Part shown: positions 29,257-37,103 of the stretch, one piece after another | Numbering within the stretch: the first letter of the stretch is position 1 | Layout of the letters: the number at the start of each line of letters is the position of its first letter | Origin: Maribacter sp. | GTDB lineage: Bacteria > Bacteroidota > Bacteroidia > Flavobacteriales > Flavobacteriaceae | Direction: 5' to 3' | Assembly: GCA_024643345.1 (NCBI GenBank) | Contig: JAHENB010000001.1 | Coordinates: forward strand, 153,356 to 217,355 | Length of the DNA stretch: 64,000 bases | Position numbers and translations under genes: made by a program | Notes under the pieces: model-generated | What the model was told of the DNA's origin: nothing | Seen by the model: only the letters and a program-made list of their open reading frames with translations | The model's database searches: none

Positions 29257-30492
29257 TCATAATTCATAAATGGTCAATCCACTTCTCAGTTTTGGCTCGA
29301 TATAGGTCGATTTTGGCGGCATTACTTGTCCGGCATCCGCAATGGCCTTGATTTCGTCGATAGTGATGGGGACCATTCCAAATCCCACGGTGAATTTCCC
29401 TTGGTCGATGCTTTTTTTCATTTGAATGGCGGTGTGTTTGCCATAACCATATTGTATTCTTTTGTCATTGCGTAAATCGCGGATGCCCAGTATGGGTTCC
29501 AATATGGTTTTGAACAAAATTTGTGTGTCGAGTCGACTTAGCGCATCGGTAAATCGGTATACATTTTTTCTGAGATAGAGCGAATAGAATTCTCCATCTA
29601 GATACATGCTGAAATGATGTTTTTGAGTAGGGACATAGGACAATCCCCCCTGATTTTCAATTCGGTACGTGGTATCCAACTTCACCAAGAAGTCAGCTTT
29701 TGAAAATCCGTTCAAATCCTTGACCAATCGGTTGTACCCGAAGATTTTGATTTCCGATTCCGGGATGAGATAGCTCATGAAGTAGTTATAAGGCTCTTCC
29801 CCGGTATGGCCAGGATTATTTTTTTGAAAGTACGAGGCCAATAGGTTGGAGGAAGCGCTCCGATGATGCCCATCGGCAATGTAGAGCTGCTCGATTTGTT
29901 TAAAGGCATCATGAAGCTTTTTTATGGTTTCCGGTGCCGAAATAACCCACAAGCGATGGGTGACCTTGTCTGCAGTGGTGAAAAAGTATTCTGGCTCGTT
30001 TGTCCTAACTTCACTTAATATTTCCGCCACCGTCGCATTATCGGCATAGGTCATTAAAACCGGTTCAGCATTGAATTTGACGGTTTCCAAATAATCAGCG
30101 AAAAGCGATTCGCGTTTTTCGATGGTATCTTCATGTTTCTTGATTATATCGCTCCTGTATTCTTTGACACTTGTGGCGCAAAACAGGCCACAGCAACTAA
30201 AGTGATCCCCCTCCAATTGATATTGGTAAAAGCAGTTTTGCGCATCCTTCAAAAAAGTATTGTTTTCCAGAAATTCCAGATACCTATTGTGCACCAGCTG
30301 AAACCGTTCTTTTCCTTTTACCCTCTTTGAAAATTTATACCCAGGATTGATGATATGTAAAAACGAAAAAGGATTATAAGACAATACCGAGTTCAATTCC
30401 CTTTGAGGATATGATTGATATGAACGCGAGGCCACCAAGGCCGCCTTGTCCTTGGTGGGTCGTATTGCTTTAAAAGGTTTTATTTGTGCCAA
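29257..30492 (-). CDS. DUF1015 family protein
   Basis: 411 residues of the DUF1015 (COG4198) family, identified by its N-terminal KPFKAIRPTKDKAALVASRS segment, the hallmark IADGHHRSASS motif, and the terminal region FGMVPITIDEIKAIADAGQV followed by MPPKSTYIEPKLRSG. The function is not established. In many bacteria the family sits near serine biosynthesis genes, but none is near here; its neighbours are hbd-like and yggS genes. Confidence 0.93.
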   Translation of the reverse strand: MAQIKPFKAIRPTKDKAALVASRSYQSYPQRELNSVLSYNPFSFLHIINPGYKFSKRVKGKERFQLVHNRYLEFLENNTFLKDAQNCFYQYQLEGDHFSCCGLFCATSVKEYRSDIIKKHEDTIEKRESLFADYLETVKFNAEPVLMTYADNATVAEILSEVRTNEPEYFFTTADKVTHRLWVISAPETIKKLHDAFKQIEQLYIADGHHRSASSNLLASYFQKNNPGHTGEEPYNYFMSYLIPESEIKIFGYNRLVKDLNGFSKADFLVKLDTTYRIENQGGLSYVPTQKHHFSMYLDGEFYSLYLRKNVYRFTDALSRLDTQILFKTILEPILGIRDLRNDKRIQYGYGKHTAIQMKKSIDQGKFTVGFGMVPITIDEIKAIADAGQVMPPKSTYIEPKLRSGLTIYEL

Positions 30493-30551
30493 AATATGCT
30501 CTTAATGGGTTATGGCCAAATCGCAAAACATTCCTTTGCCCAAAATCGCGT

Positions 30552-31469
30552 TTATCTCTTATGGCCGTTTGAAGGGTCGAATCTTGATGCCACTTTAAAG
30601 GCTTTTTTAGACTCGGAATAATCATAGAATCCCTCACCGGATTTAATTCCCAACTTGCCAGCTTGTACCATATTTACCAACAAGGGACAGGCGGCATATT
30701 TTGGATTTTTAAAACCTTCGTAAAGGACGTTCATTATAGATAGGCAAATATCCAGGCCAATAAAGTCGGCCAATTGCAAAGGACCCATTGGGTGGGCCAT
30801 GCCTAACTTCATCACCATATCAATTTCCCTTACCCCGGCCACAGAATGGTACAAGGTTTCAATGGCTTCATTGATCATCGGCATCAAAATTCGATTCGCG
30901 ACAAAACCGGGATAATCGTTTACTTCCGTTGGCGATTTACCTATGGTCTTGGCCAATTCGATAACCGCCAGAGCGGTCTCATCTGAGGTACTGTAACCTC
31001 GAATGATCTCTACCAACGGCATAAGGGGGACCGGATTCATGAAATGCATGCCGATTACCCGGTCGGGCCTTTTGGTGACCGCAGCGAGTGCTGTAATGGA
31101 TATTGACGAAGTATTTGATGCCAAAATGGTCTTGGGGGCACAATGCGCTTCAAGTTGTTCAAAAATCGTTTTTTTAATATCGATATTTTCTGAGGCCGCC
31201 TCGATCACTAAATCTGCTTTTTCGATGCCCTCGGCCAAAATAGTGTGACCGGTAATGTTTTTCAGGGTATCCAATTTATCTTTTGAGGTGGTCTGCTGTT
31301 TTTCCAACATCCTGTCGAGGTTCCTGGAAATGGTCGATAGGGCATTTTTAAGGGCCGTTTCGGAAATATCGATGAGATTCACCTTATATCCATGCTGGGC
31401 AAAGACATGGGCAATTCCGTTGCCCATGGTTCCCGCACCTATTACCGCAATTTTCTTGAAGTTATTCAT
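30552..31469 (-). CDS. hbd: 3-hydroxyacyl-CoA (3-hydroxybutyryl-CoA) dehydrogenase
   Basis: NAD(P)-dependent dehydrogenase of beta-oxidation or butyrate-type metabolism. From the ATG at 31469 it is 305 residues, with the Rossmann motif VIGAGTMGNGIAHVFAQHG, the NTSSISITAL segment, the catalytic His in GMHFMNPVPLMPLVE, and PGFVANRILMPMINEA. A TTG start at 31475 adds only two residues. The start overlaps the oxidoreductase stop by 8 bases (ATGAATAA). No thiolase or crotonase is nearby. The precise chain-length preference cannot be read here. Confidence 0.93.
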   Translation of the reverse strand: MNNFKKIAVIGAGTMGNGIAHVFAQHGYKVNLIDISETALKNALSTISRNLDRMLEKQQTTSKDKLDTLKNITGHTILAEGIEKADLVIEAASENIDIKKTIFEQLEAHCAPKTILASNTSSISITALAAVTKRPDRVIGMHFMNPVPLMPLVEIIRGYSTSDETALAVIELAKTIGKSPTEVNDYPGFVANRILMPMINEAIETLYHSVAGVREIDMVMKLGMAHPMGPLQLADFIGLDICLSIMNVLYEGFKNPKYAACPLLVNMVQAGKLGIKSGEGFYDYSESKKAFKVASRFDPSNGHKR

Positions 31470-32430
31470 TATCAAATGATTCGATTATCTGTAAGGCCAC
31501 TTTGAGTGCATTGGTGCCTTGTTCCAAGGTAACTACGGGGACTTTGTTATAGTTGATGGCATCTGCAAACGAATCAAGTTCGTCCATGATGGCATTGTTT
31601 TGAACGATTTCGGGGTTTTCAAAATAGATCTGTTTTTTGATTCCTTCTGCATTTTGCAATATCATGTCGAAATCCCCTGGGTTTTCGGGGGCATCCTTCA
31701 TTTTCACCACTTCCACCTTTTTTTCCAAAAAATCGACGGAAATGTAGGCGTCCTTTTGAAAAAAACGTGATTTGCGCATGCTTTTTAAGGATATCCTGCT
31801 CGCTGTCAGGTTGGCCACGCACCCATTTTCAAACTCAATTCTCGCGTTGGCTATGTCCGGGGAGTTGCTGATGACCGAGACCCCACTTGCATTGATTCTT
31901 TTCACCTTGGAATGTACCACGCTCAAAATGGCATCGATATCGTGGATCATTAGATCTAATACCACGGGCACATCGGTCCCCCTCGGATTGAATTCTGCCA
32001 ATCGGTGGGTTTCAATAAACATCGGGTTATGGATATTTTTCTTGACTGCCATAAATGCAGGATTGAATCGCTCAACATGGCCCACTTGGCCCTTTACGCT
32101 GTTCTTTTGGCCAAGCGCAATGAGTTCTTCTGCTTCTTCAAGCGTATTTGTAATGGGTTTTTCAATAAAAACATGCTTGCCTTTTTCCATTGCCTTTTTG
32201 GCGCAATCATAATGAGAAAGGGTGGGCGTAACGATATCCACCACATCCACTGAATCGATGAGCTTGTTGATATTATCATAGTAGGCGTACCCGAACTCGG
32301 CAGCAACTTTTTTGCCATTGATCGCATCGGCGTCATAAAAACCGATCAATTCATATTTCATTGACTCATTGAGCAGGCGTAAGTGTATTTTTCCCAAATG
32401 TCCCGCTCCGAGGACGCCAACTTTCAACAT
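31462..32430 (-). CDS. Gfo/Idh/MocA family oxidoreductase
   Basis: 322 residues with an N-terminal Rossmann fold (MLKVGVLGAGHLGKIHLRLL), the family motif EKPI (GKHVFIEKPITN), and HVERFNPAF. Members oxidise or reduce sugars, cyclitols or biliverdin-like compounds with NAD(P); the substrate is not evident. It is the first gene of the eight-gene minus-strand run that ends at gntK. A -7-like box TATTTTTG lies on the minus strand at 32447-32454. Confidence 0.92.
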   Translation of the reverse strand: MLKVGVLGAGHLGKIHLRLLNESMKYELIGFYDADAINGKKVAAEFGYAYYDNINKLIDSVDVVDIVTPTLSHYDCAKKAMEKGKHVFIEKPITNTLEEAEELIALGQKNSVKGQVGHVERFNPAFMAVKKNIHNPMFIETHRLAEFNPRGTDVPVVLDLMIHDIDAILSVVHSKVKRINASGVSVISNSPDIANARIEFENGCVANLTASRISLKSMRKSRFFQKDAYISVDFLEKKVEVVKMKDAPENPGDFDMILQNAEGIKKQIYFENPEIVQNNAIMDELDSFADAINYNKVPVVTLEQGTNALKVALQIIESFDNE

Positions 32431-32446
32431 AATTTTTTGCTTTGCT

Positions 32447-32454
32447 CAAAAATA
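32447..32454 (-). promoter_or_regulatory. Possible -7 box for the oxidoreductase operon
   Basis: On the minus strand this reads TATTTTTG, the Bacteroidota -7 form, 17 bases before the ATG of the Gfo/Idh gene. No clear TTG was found at the -33 distance, so support is partial. Confidence 0.4.
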
Positions 32455-32721
32455 AGGATACTTTGGGAGTTTATCCATTTCCCACAGGGTGTTTCTGTTT
32501 CTTTGTTCAAAGCGAATTTTCAGAATAGGGCTAGCTGAATTGTCGACGCATTGGAATTCTTGAATCGGAATCCAAAAACCGCTTCCAAGTATTGATTTAC
32601 TTCCCTAACTTTATCCTCAAAACCAAACCGTTGAAATGAGTGCTTACCCATCTGATAAAAGCCTAAATACTATTTCTTTCCCTGAATTTGTCCCTGTATT
32701 AAACGCAATGCCATGGGTCTG

Positions 32722-33363
32722 ATGAAAGATACATTGAAGCATCGGGGGATGCGAAACCAATTGGCCGAGGTCCTGTTCGAGAAAGGAATCACCGATCTTA
32801 AAGTGCTGGAAGCGATAAAGTCGATCCCGAGACACTTGTTCATCGATAGTGGCTTCGAGGGCCATGCTTATCAAGATAAGGCCTTTCCCATTGGGGCCGA
32901 TCAAACCATTTCACAACCTTATACCGTGGCTTTTCAAACCGGCTTGCTACAGTTAAAGCCAAATCAGAAAATCCTTGAAATTGGAACGGGCAGCGGATAT
33001 CAAACGGCTGTATTGTTGCATTATAAGGTAAAGGTTTTTACTATCGAGCGGCAATCGGAACTGTTCAAAAAGACCAAGATTTTCTTTGAAAAAATGGGTT
33101 ACCGCCCTAAAAAAATCATATTTGGAGATGGATATAAAGGTCTTCCGGAAGAAGCTCCCTTCGATGCCATCATCGTTACGGCAGGGGCCCCGGAGGTTCC
33201 AAAACCATTGATGGCACAACTTAAAATAGGGGGCAAGCTGGTTATTCCGGTAGGGCTGGAAGATCAAATAATGACCATGTTCGTAAGAAAATCCGAAAAA
33301 GAATTTGAAAAAAAAGAGTTCGGGTCCTTTCGATTTGTGCCCTTGCTTGAAGATAAAAATTGA
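32722..33363 (+). CDS. pcm: Protein-L-isoaspartate O-methyltransferase Pcm
   Basis: Repairs isoaspartyl residues in aged proteins by SAM-dependent methylation. The ATG at 32722 gives the family-typical beginning MKDTLKHRGMRNQL (213 residues); an ATG at 32713 adds three residues. Visible motifs are the IPRHLF segment, GADQTISQPYTVAFQT, the SAM-binding ILEIGTGSGYQTAVL, GDGYKGLPEEAPFDAIIVTA and GGKLVIPVG. It is flanked by genes on the minus strand, so it is transcribed alone. Confidence 0.95.
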   Translation: MKDTLKHRGMRNQLAEVLFEKGITDLKVLEAIKSIPRHLFIDSGFEGHAYQDKAFPIGADQTISQPYTVAFQTGLLQLKPNQKILEIGTGSGYQTAVLLHYKVKVFTIERQSELFKKTKIFFEKMGYRPKKIIFGDGYKGLPEEAPFDAIIVTAGAPEVPKPLMAQLKIGGKLVIPVGLEDQIMTMFVRKSEKEFEKKEFGSFRFVPLLEDKN

Positions 33364-33375
33364 GCGTAGCTCAGG

Positions 33376-33840
33376 TTATTTGTTGAACTGCTTTTTAACC
33401 CTATCGAGCTCTCTTTTGTTATCGCGATCCTTCATGGTTTCTCGTTTGTCGTACAATTTTTTGCCTTTTGCCAGGGCGATGTTCATTTTCGCCCGCCCTC
33501 TTTCATCTAAAAAAACATTCAAAGGAACAATGGTAAGTCCTGAAGTTTTGACTTCCTTTTCGAGTTTTCGCAGTTCCCGTTTGTTCAGCAACAGTTTTCG
33601 TTCGGCCTTGGGTTTATGGTTGTAGTGGGACCCATGTGAATATTCATCGATCTGCATGTTGATTACGAACAGTTCGCCCTTTTCGTTGAATTCACAAAAA
33701 CTCTCGGCAATAGAGGCTTTGCCCAGGCGAATTGATTTTATTTCCGTACCCGATAGTACAATTCCAGCTTTGAACTGGTCCAGTAGCTCAAATTCGAATC
33801 GTGCCCTTTTGTTTTTTATATTGATGTTCGGTTGCTGCAT
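33376..33840 (-). CDS. smpB: SsrA-binding protein SmpB
   Basis: Partner of tmRNA in trans-translation rescue of stalled ribosomes. The ATG at 33840 gives the normal start MQQPNINIKNKRARFEF (154 residues); the open frame continues 7 codons further upstream. Conserved parts are GTEIKSIRLGKASIAESF, the GLTIVPLNVFLDERGRAKM beta-barrel segment and the basic tail KGKKLYDKRETMKDRDNK. No tmRNA gene was found in the window. Confidence 0.97.
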   Translation of the reverse strand: MQQPNINIKNKRARFEFELLDQFKAGIVLSGTEIKSIRLGKASIAESFCEFNEKGELFVINMQIDEYSHGSHYNHKPKAERKLLLNKRELRKLEKEVKTSGLTIVPLNVFLDERGRAKMNIALAKGKKLYDKRETMKDRDNKRELDRVKKQFNK

Positions 33841-33951
33841 GGCCCGCAAAAATAGCAACAATTATCGTACTGGGGAATTATTCAAGCTAATATGCCCTTT
33901 TGGATACCATTCAGGATAAGTTCATAAATAGCGCACAGAATCGGCAACGGA

Positions 33952-34503
33952 TTATTTTCGCTTTGGACAGTTACAACTGAAATGCAGCCTTTGGGAGGTA
34001 GGCACCCCACCTACGATTTGAACAATGAAAAGGCTACCGTTATCCGCGTCGTCCATGGGCGCATATTTGTCTTCCCCAATCATTTTATTCACAAAATCGG
34101 GGGTCGTATTGCTATGGCCTACCACCAAAACACTTCTGCCCAGATTGTCTTGTTTAAATTGGGTAATATCAATGGTTTGGGGGTCATAGTATTGCACATC
34201 GACATTCATTTTAACCGATGTTGGTGCAGCGGTCATCGATGTTCTGGTATAGTCGGTGCTGTAGATGGCTTGGAGCGGTACATCTTTTAATATTTCCGCC
34301 CAGTGCATGGCCCTGCCCAGACCGCTTTGATCGAGTTCTGGATCTGTGTTTTCCGGATCGCTCCGGTCTTTTTCCGCATGTCTGATAAAATAATAAGTGG
34401 ATACAGCTGCCGGTGCGTTAATTTCCCCGATTTTTTGATCTTCCTTGCAATTGGCGAATAAAAGGAGCAAAAGAAACGGGAACAGTATTCTGATTGGTTT
34501 CAT
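33952..34503 (-). CDS. SixA-like histidine phosphatase lipoprotein
   Basis: 183 residues with a lipoprotein signal (FLLLLLFANC) and a histidine phosphatase domain: YYFIRHAEKDRSDPENTDPE contains the RHAEK active-site motif and VLVVGHSNTTPDFV the second catalytic His. Its predicted location is the periplasm or outer membrane. Small members of this superfamily remove phosphate from phosphohistidine or small molecules; the substrate here is unknown. It lies convergent to no plus-strand gene and 111 bases from the smpB start. Confidence 0.9.
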   Translation of the reverse strand: MKPIRILFPFLLLLLFANCKEDQKIGEINAPAAVSTYYFIRHAEKDRSDPENTDPELDQSGLGRAMHWAEILKDVPLQAIYSTDYTRTSMTAAPTSVKMNVDVQYYDPQTIDITQFKQDNLGRSVLVVGHSNTTPDFVNKMIGEDKYAPMDDADNGSLFIVQIVGGVPTSQRLHFSCNCPKRK

Positions 34504-34675
34504 GGGTTATGGTTGTTGGTTTTCAATCCATTGGATTTTCTTATATTTAAAGACTTTGGTGTGACCCATTCCCCTTAAATGATTGTTTATTCTGTAATTG
34601 AAGACTTTTCATACTAATAAACAAAATTAAGACGAAAATAGTATGTAAAACCTATTGTTTTTTGTTTTTTTGCGT

Positions 34676-36361
34676 ATGACAAGATTTGGTAAGATACTTC
34701 TTATTTTATTGGTGGGTGTTACGGCTTGGTCCCAAGAAGTGCGGCTGCCCATAGACTTGCGGCAGCATAATCTTACCGAGTACAATTCCAGTATTTTTAA
34801 TCCCGCGTTATCCATTACCAGAAATAATCCGCAGTCGATTTCGCTTTGGACCCGATGGCAATGGCAACAAATCGATGCCGATCCTACGACCCTTTTTTTG
34901 AATTACACCAGAAAATTAAATGGAAATTCCGCGATGGGGGCCTCATTTTTTCAGCACAATACCGGGGTTTACAATAACACCGGAGGCGCTTTGAATTACG
35001 CCTATGCGTATGAATTCAGCCCGACTTTAAGTTTGGCCATAGGAATCAACCTTTTTGGTTTTAAACAGCAATTGGCCGACGATCGATATTTTACGAATCT
35101 TCCGGAACCCCTCCCGCCGTTTCGGATAACCGATGATTTTATTGTGCAGGCGGCCCCGGGATTGTTTTTGATGTGGGACGGATTGGGTATCGGACTTGCC
35201 TCAGAGAACTTGATCGATTACAATTTTACCACAAACGAAAGACAGTCCACCGCACAGGAACGTATTTATTTGATGTCCGGGTCATATGATTTTCGTTTGG
35301 GCGCAGATCCAACTTCAATATTTAGACCTTCCGTCTATTGGAAATCAATACCGGACCAAGATAACCAAATAGGACTGGGTACCTTATACTCTACGGACAA
35401 GTTTTGGGGACAGGCAGGGTACAACAATTTTTACGGTATTTCGCTGGGGGCAGGGGGTAGGTTCATCAAAAAAATATCTATTGGCGCTTTGATCGAATTG
35501 GCTACAGATAGCGCACTCGATGGTAAATCCTCAACTTTTGAAATCATGCTCGCCTACCATATCGGTCCGCAATTCGAGGACGAATTGCCAGTGGAACCCT
35601 TGGAACAAAAAGAAGAACTGATCGTTGAAGCCGAGAAGCTTTCCGATAAGGAAGTGGCAGCATTGGAAAAATCGGAGAAAGATCGAATTAGGAAAGCCGA
35701 AGAAGCTAAGGCCAAAGCCCAGAAAGAAGAAGCGCTTGCTGGCGCTGCCCTCCTTAAACAGCAGCGGAAAGATTCTTTGGACCTTGCGAAGAAAGAAGAG
35801 GCCTTGGCCCAGGAAGCCGTAAGAAAAGAGAATAAAAAGCGCGATTCCATTGCAACGACCAAAAGACAAGAAGCCCTTGCCGAGGCGGAAAAATTGAACG
35901 CCCAAAAGAGAATGGATTCCATTAAACAAGCCGAGGAAGCCTTGGCATTAGTACAACGGGCGGATCAACAACGCAAGCTCGATTCAATTAACAAAGCCCA
36001 ATTGGCGGCCGCGGCGTTGGAAAAAGAACAAGTGGAACAGGCGAAATTGGCCCAGCAACCGGAAAAGGTCAAAACGCTGGCCAACGAAAAATACGAGGAG
36101 GTAGCCAACGAGGAAGGGCTGCAGCCCGGTTTTTATCTGATTGCCAACGTATTTGGAACACAGAAATATTATGAGGCTTTTATGAAAAATATGACCGACA
36201 AAGGTTTAGATCCCAAGTCGTTCCGAAGAAAGTTGAACAATTACAATTATGTTTATTTGGGACGGTACAATACCATGGAAGAAGCCAGAAAGGCCAGGGA
36301 TAGCAAACTCAACGGACAATATCCCGACAAAACCTGGGTATTTAGGGTCGTTGGCCAATAA
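34676..36361 (+). CDS. PorP/SprF-family outer membrane protein fused to a coiled coil and SPOR-like domain
   Basis: 561 residues from the ATG at 34676, which begins the signal peptide MTRFGKILLILLVGVTAWSQ. A TTG at 34655 is a less likely start. Residues about 20-310 resemble PorP/SprF, a beta-barrel linked to type IX secretion and gliding (early NPALSITRNNPQSISLWTRW; barrel-like segments follow). Residues about 315-470 form a highly charged coiled coil with a DSI/DSL motif every 22-24 residues. The last 75 residues (PGFYLIANVFGT ... KTWVFRVV) look like a SPOR-type peptidoglycan-binding fold. The composite suggests a link between outer membrane and cell wall. Confidence 0.85.
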   Translation: MTRFGKILLILLVGVTAWSQEVRLPIDLRQHNLTEYNSSIFNPALSITRNNPQSISLWTRWQWQQIDADPTTLFLNYTRKLNGNSAMGASFFQHNTGVYNNTGGALNYAYAYEFSPTLSLAIGINLFGFKQQLADDRYFTNLPEPLPPFRITDDFIVQAAPGLFLMWDGLGIGLASENLIDYNFTTNERQSTAQERIYLMSGSYDFRLGADPTSIFRPSVYWKSIPDQDNQIGLGTLYSTDKFWGQAGYNNFYGISLGAGGRFIKKISIGALIELATDSALDGKSSTFEIMLAYHIGPQFEDELPVEPLEQKEELIVEAEKLSDKEVAALEKSEKDRIRKAEEAKAKAQKEEALAGAALLKQQRKDSLDLAKKEEALAQEAVRKENKKRDSIATTKRQEALAEAEKLNAQKRMDSIKQAEEALALVQRADQQRKLDSINKAQLAAAALEKEQVEQAKLAQQPEKVKTLANEKYEEVANEEGLQPGFYLIANVFGTQKYYEAFMKNMTDKGLDPKSFRRKLNNYNYVYLGRYNTMEEARKARDSKLNGQYPDKTWVFRVVGQ

Positions 36362-36379
36362 TGGGCCCAAAACCACTAC

Positions 36380-36979
36380 TTACAATTTTTGAAATTCCCT
36401 TTTTACCAGTTGATCCAAGTAGGCAATCGTGTTCAGGAGATATTTGCGGTCATCGGTAATGGTGCTCATGGCCACGGCACCTTGTATCATGGTGAAGAAC
36501 TGTTTGGCGAACTGTAGGGGTGTCACCGGCAGCCTTAACTCATTGTTGTTAACCCCGTTTTCTAGAACAAGGGCTATTTTGCCTTCTATTTCCTTTATGG
36601 TTTCACTCACTGCCGCACTGAGTTTATGATTATTGTGCCTGGCATCAACGCCAACGTTCAATATGGGACAGCCGCCCATCTCCTCATTGAATTCATTATA
36701 GGTACGGTAAAAATGGGTCAATTTAAAAATACGGTCAATGGCAGTGCCCGAAATGTTCAATTGATGATCTATTGCGGCCAGTAAACGCTTGCGATTAAAT
36801 TCAAAGGCGGCTAATGCTAAGGCTTCCTTATTTTCAAAATTGCCATATAGGGCCCCTTTGGTCAAACCAGTGGCTTCCGTAAGGTCGCTCATACTCGTTC
36901 CAATGTAACCGTGCTTATTGAAGACGGGCGCTACGGTTTCAATAATATAAGCGGTGGTTCTTTCGGCTTTGGTCGACAT
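36380..36979 (-). CDS. TetR/AcrR family transcriptional regulator
   Basis: 199 residues. The N-terminal helix-turn-helix is clear: AYIIETVAPVFNKHGYIGTS and MSDLTEATGLTKGALYGNFE, with the conserved YGNFENKEAL. The C-terminal ligand-binding half resembles YcdC/AefR-like proteins. It faces a 20-base palindrome at 37011-37030 upstream of its start that may be its own operator. Its effector and other targets are unknown; the neighbours (a PorP-SPOR gene convergent to it, and clpB) give no clear hint. Confidence 0.93.
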   Translation of the reverse strand: MSTKAERTTAYIIETVAPVFNKHGYIGTSMSDLTEATGLTKGALYGNFENKEALALAAFEFNRKRLLAAIDHQLNISGTAIDRIFKLTHFYRTYNEFNEEMGGCPILNVGVDARHNNHKLSAAVSETIKEIEGKIALVLENGVNNNELRLPVTPLQFAKQFFTMIQGAVAMSTITDDRKYLLNTIAYLDQLVKREFQKL

Positions 36980-37010
36980 GTTGGTTGGTTTTATGCTAAT
37001 ATAAAAAATT

Positions 37011-37030
37011 TATATACTGTGTGGTATATA
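37011..37030. promoter_or_regulatory. Candidate TetR operator palindrome
   Basis: TATATAC, six bases, GTATATA: a perfect 7-base inverted repeat 32 bases upstream of the TetR start codon. Length and symmetry fit a dimeric TetR-family operator, and its position over the probable promoter suggests autorepression. This is inferred by eye. Confidence 0.6.
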
Positions 37031-37035
37031 AGATC

Positions 37036-37067
37036 AATAAAAAAAGGTGGCTTTTAAGGCCACCTTT
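37036..37067 (-). terminator. Terminator after clpB
   Basis: Stem AAAGGTGGC / GCCACCTTT with a 7-base loop. On the minus strand the stem is followed by a run of T, as expected of an intrinsic terminator 37 bases after the clpB stop codon. Confidence 0.85.
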
Positions 37068-37103
37068 GGATTCAATAGTTCAACTTAAACCATGGACTTA
37101 CGG

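Noticed and set aside
32431-32712. Possible small gene or RNA in the 282-base gap between the oxidoreductase operon and pcm
   Set aside because: Neither a tRNA-like fold nor a coding frame with a start signal was found. The minus-strand -7 box explains part of the gap as promoter.
35531-35929. Two antisense frames in the coiled-coil region of the PorP/SprF protein
   Set aside because: Low-complexity artefacts of the charged repeat: antisense of Glu/Lys-rich codons gives Phe/Leu/Ser-rich frames that look like membrane proteins.
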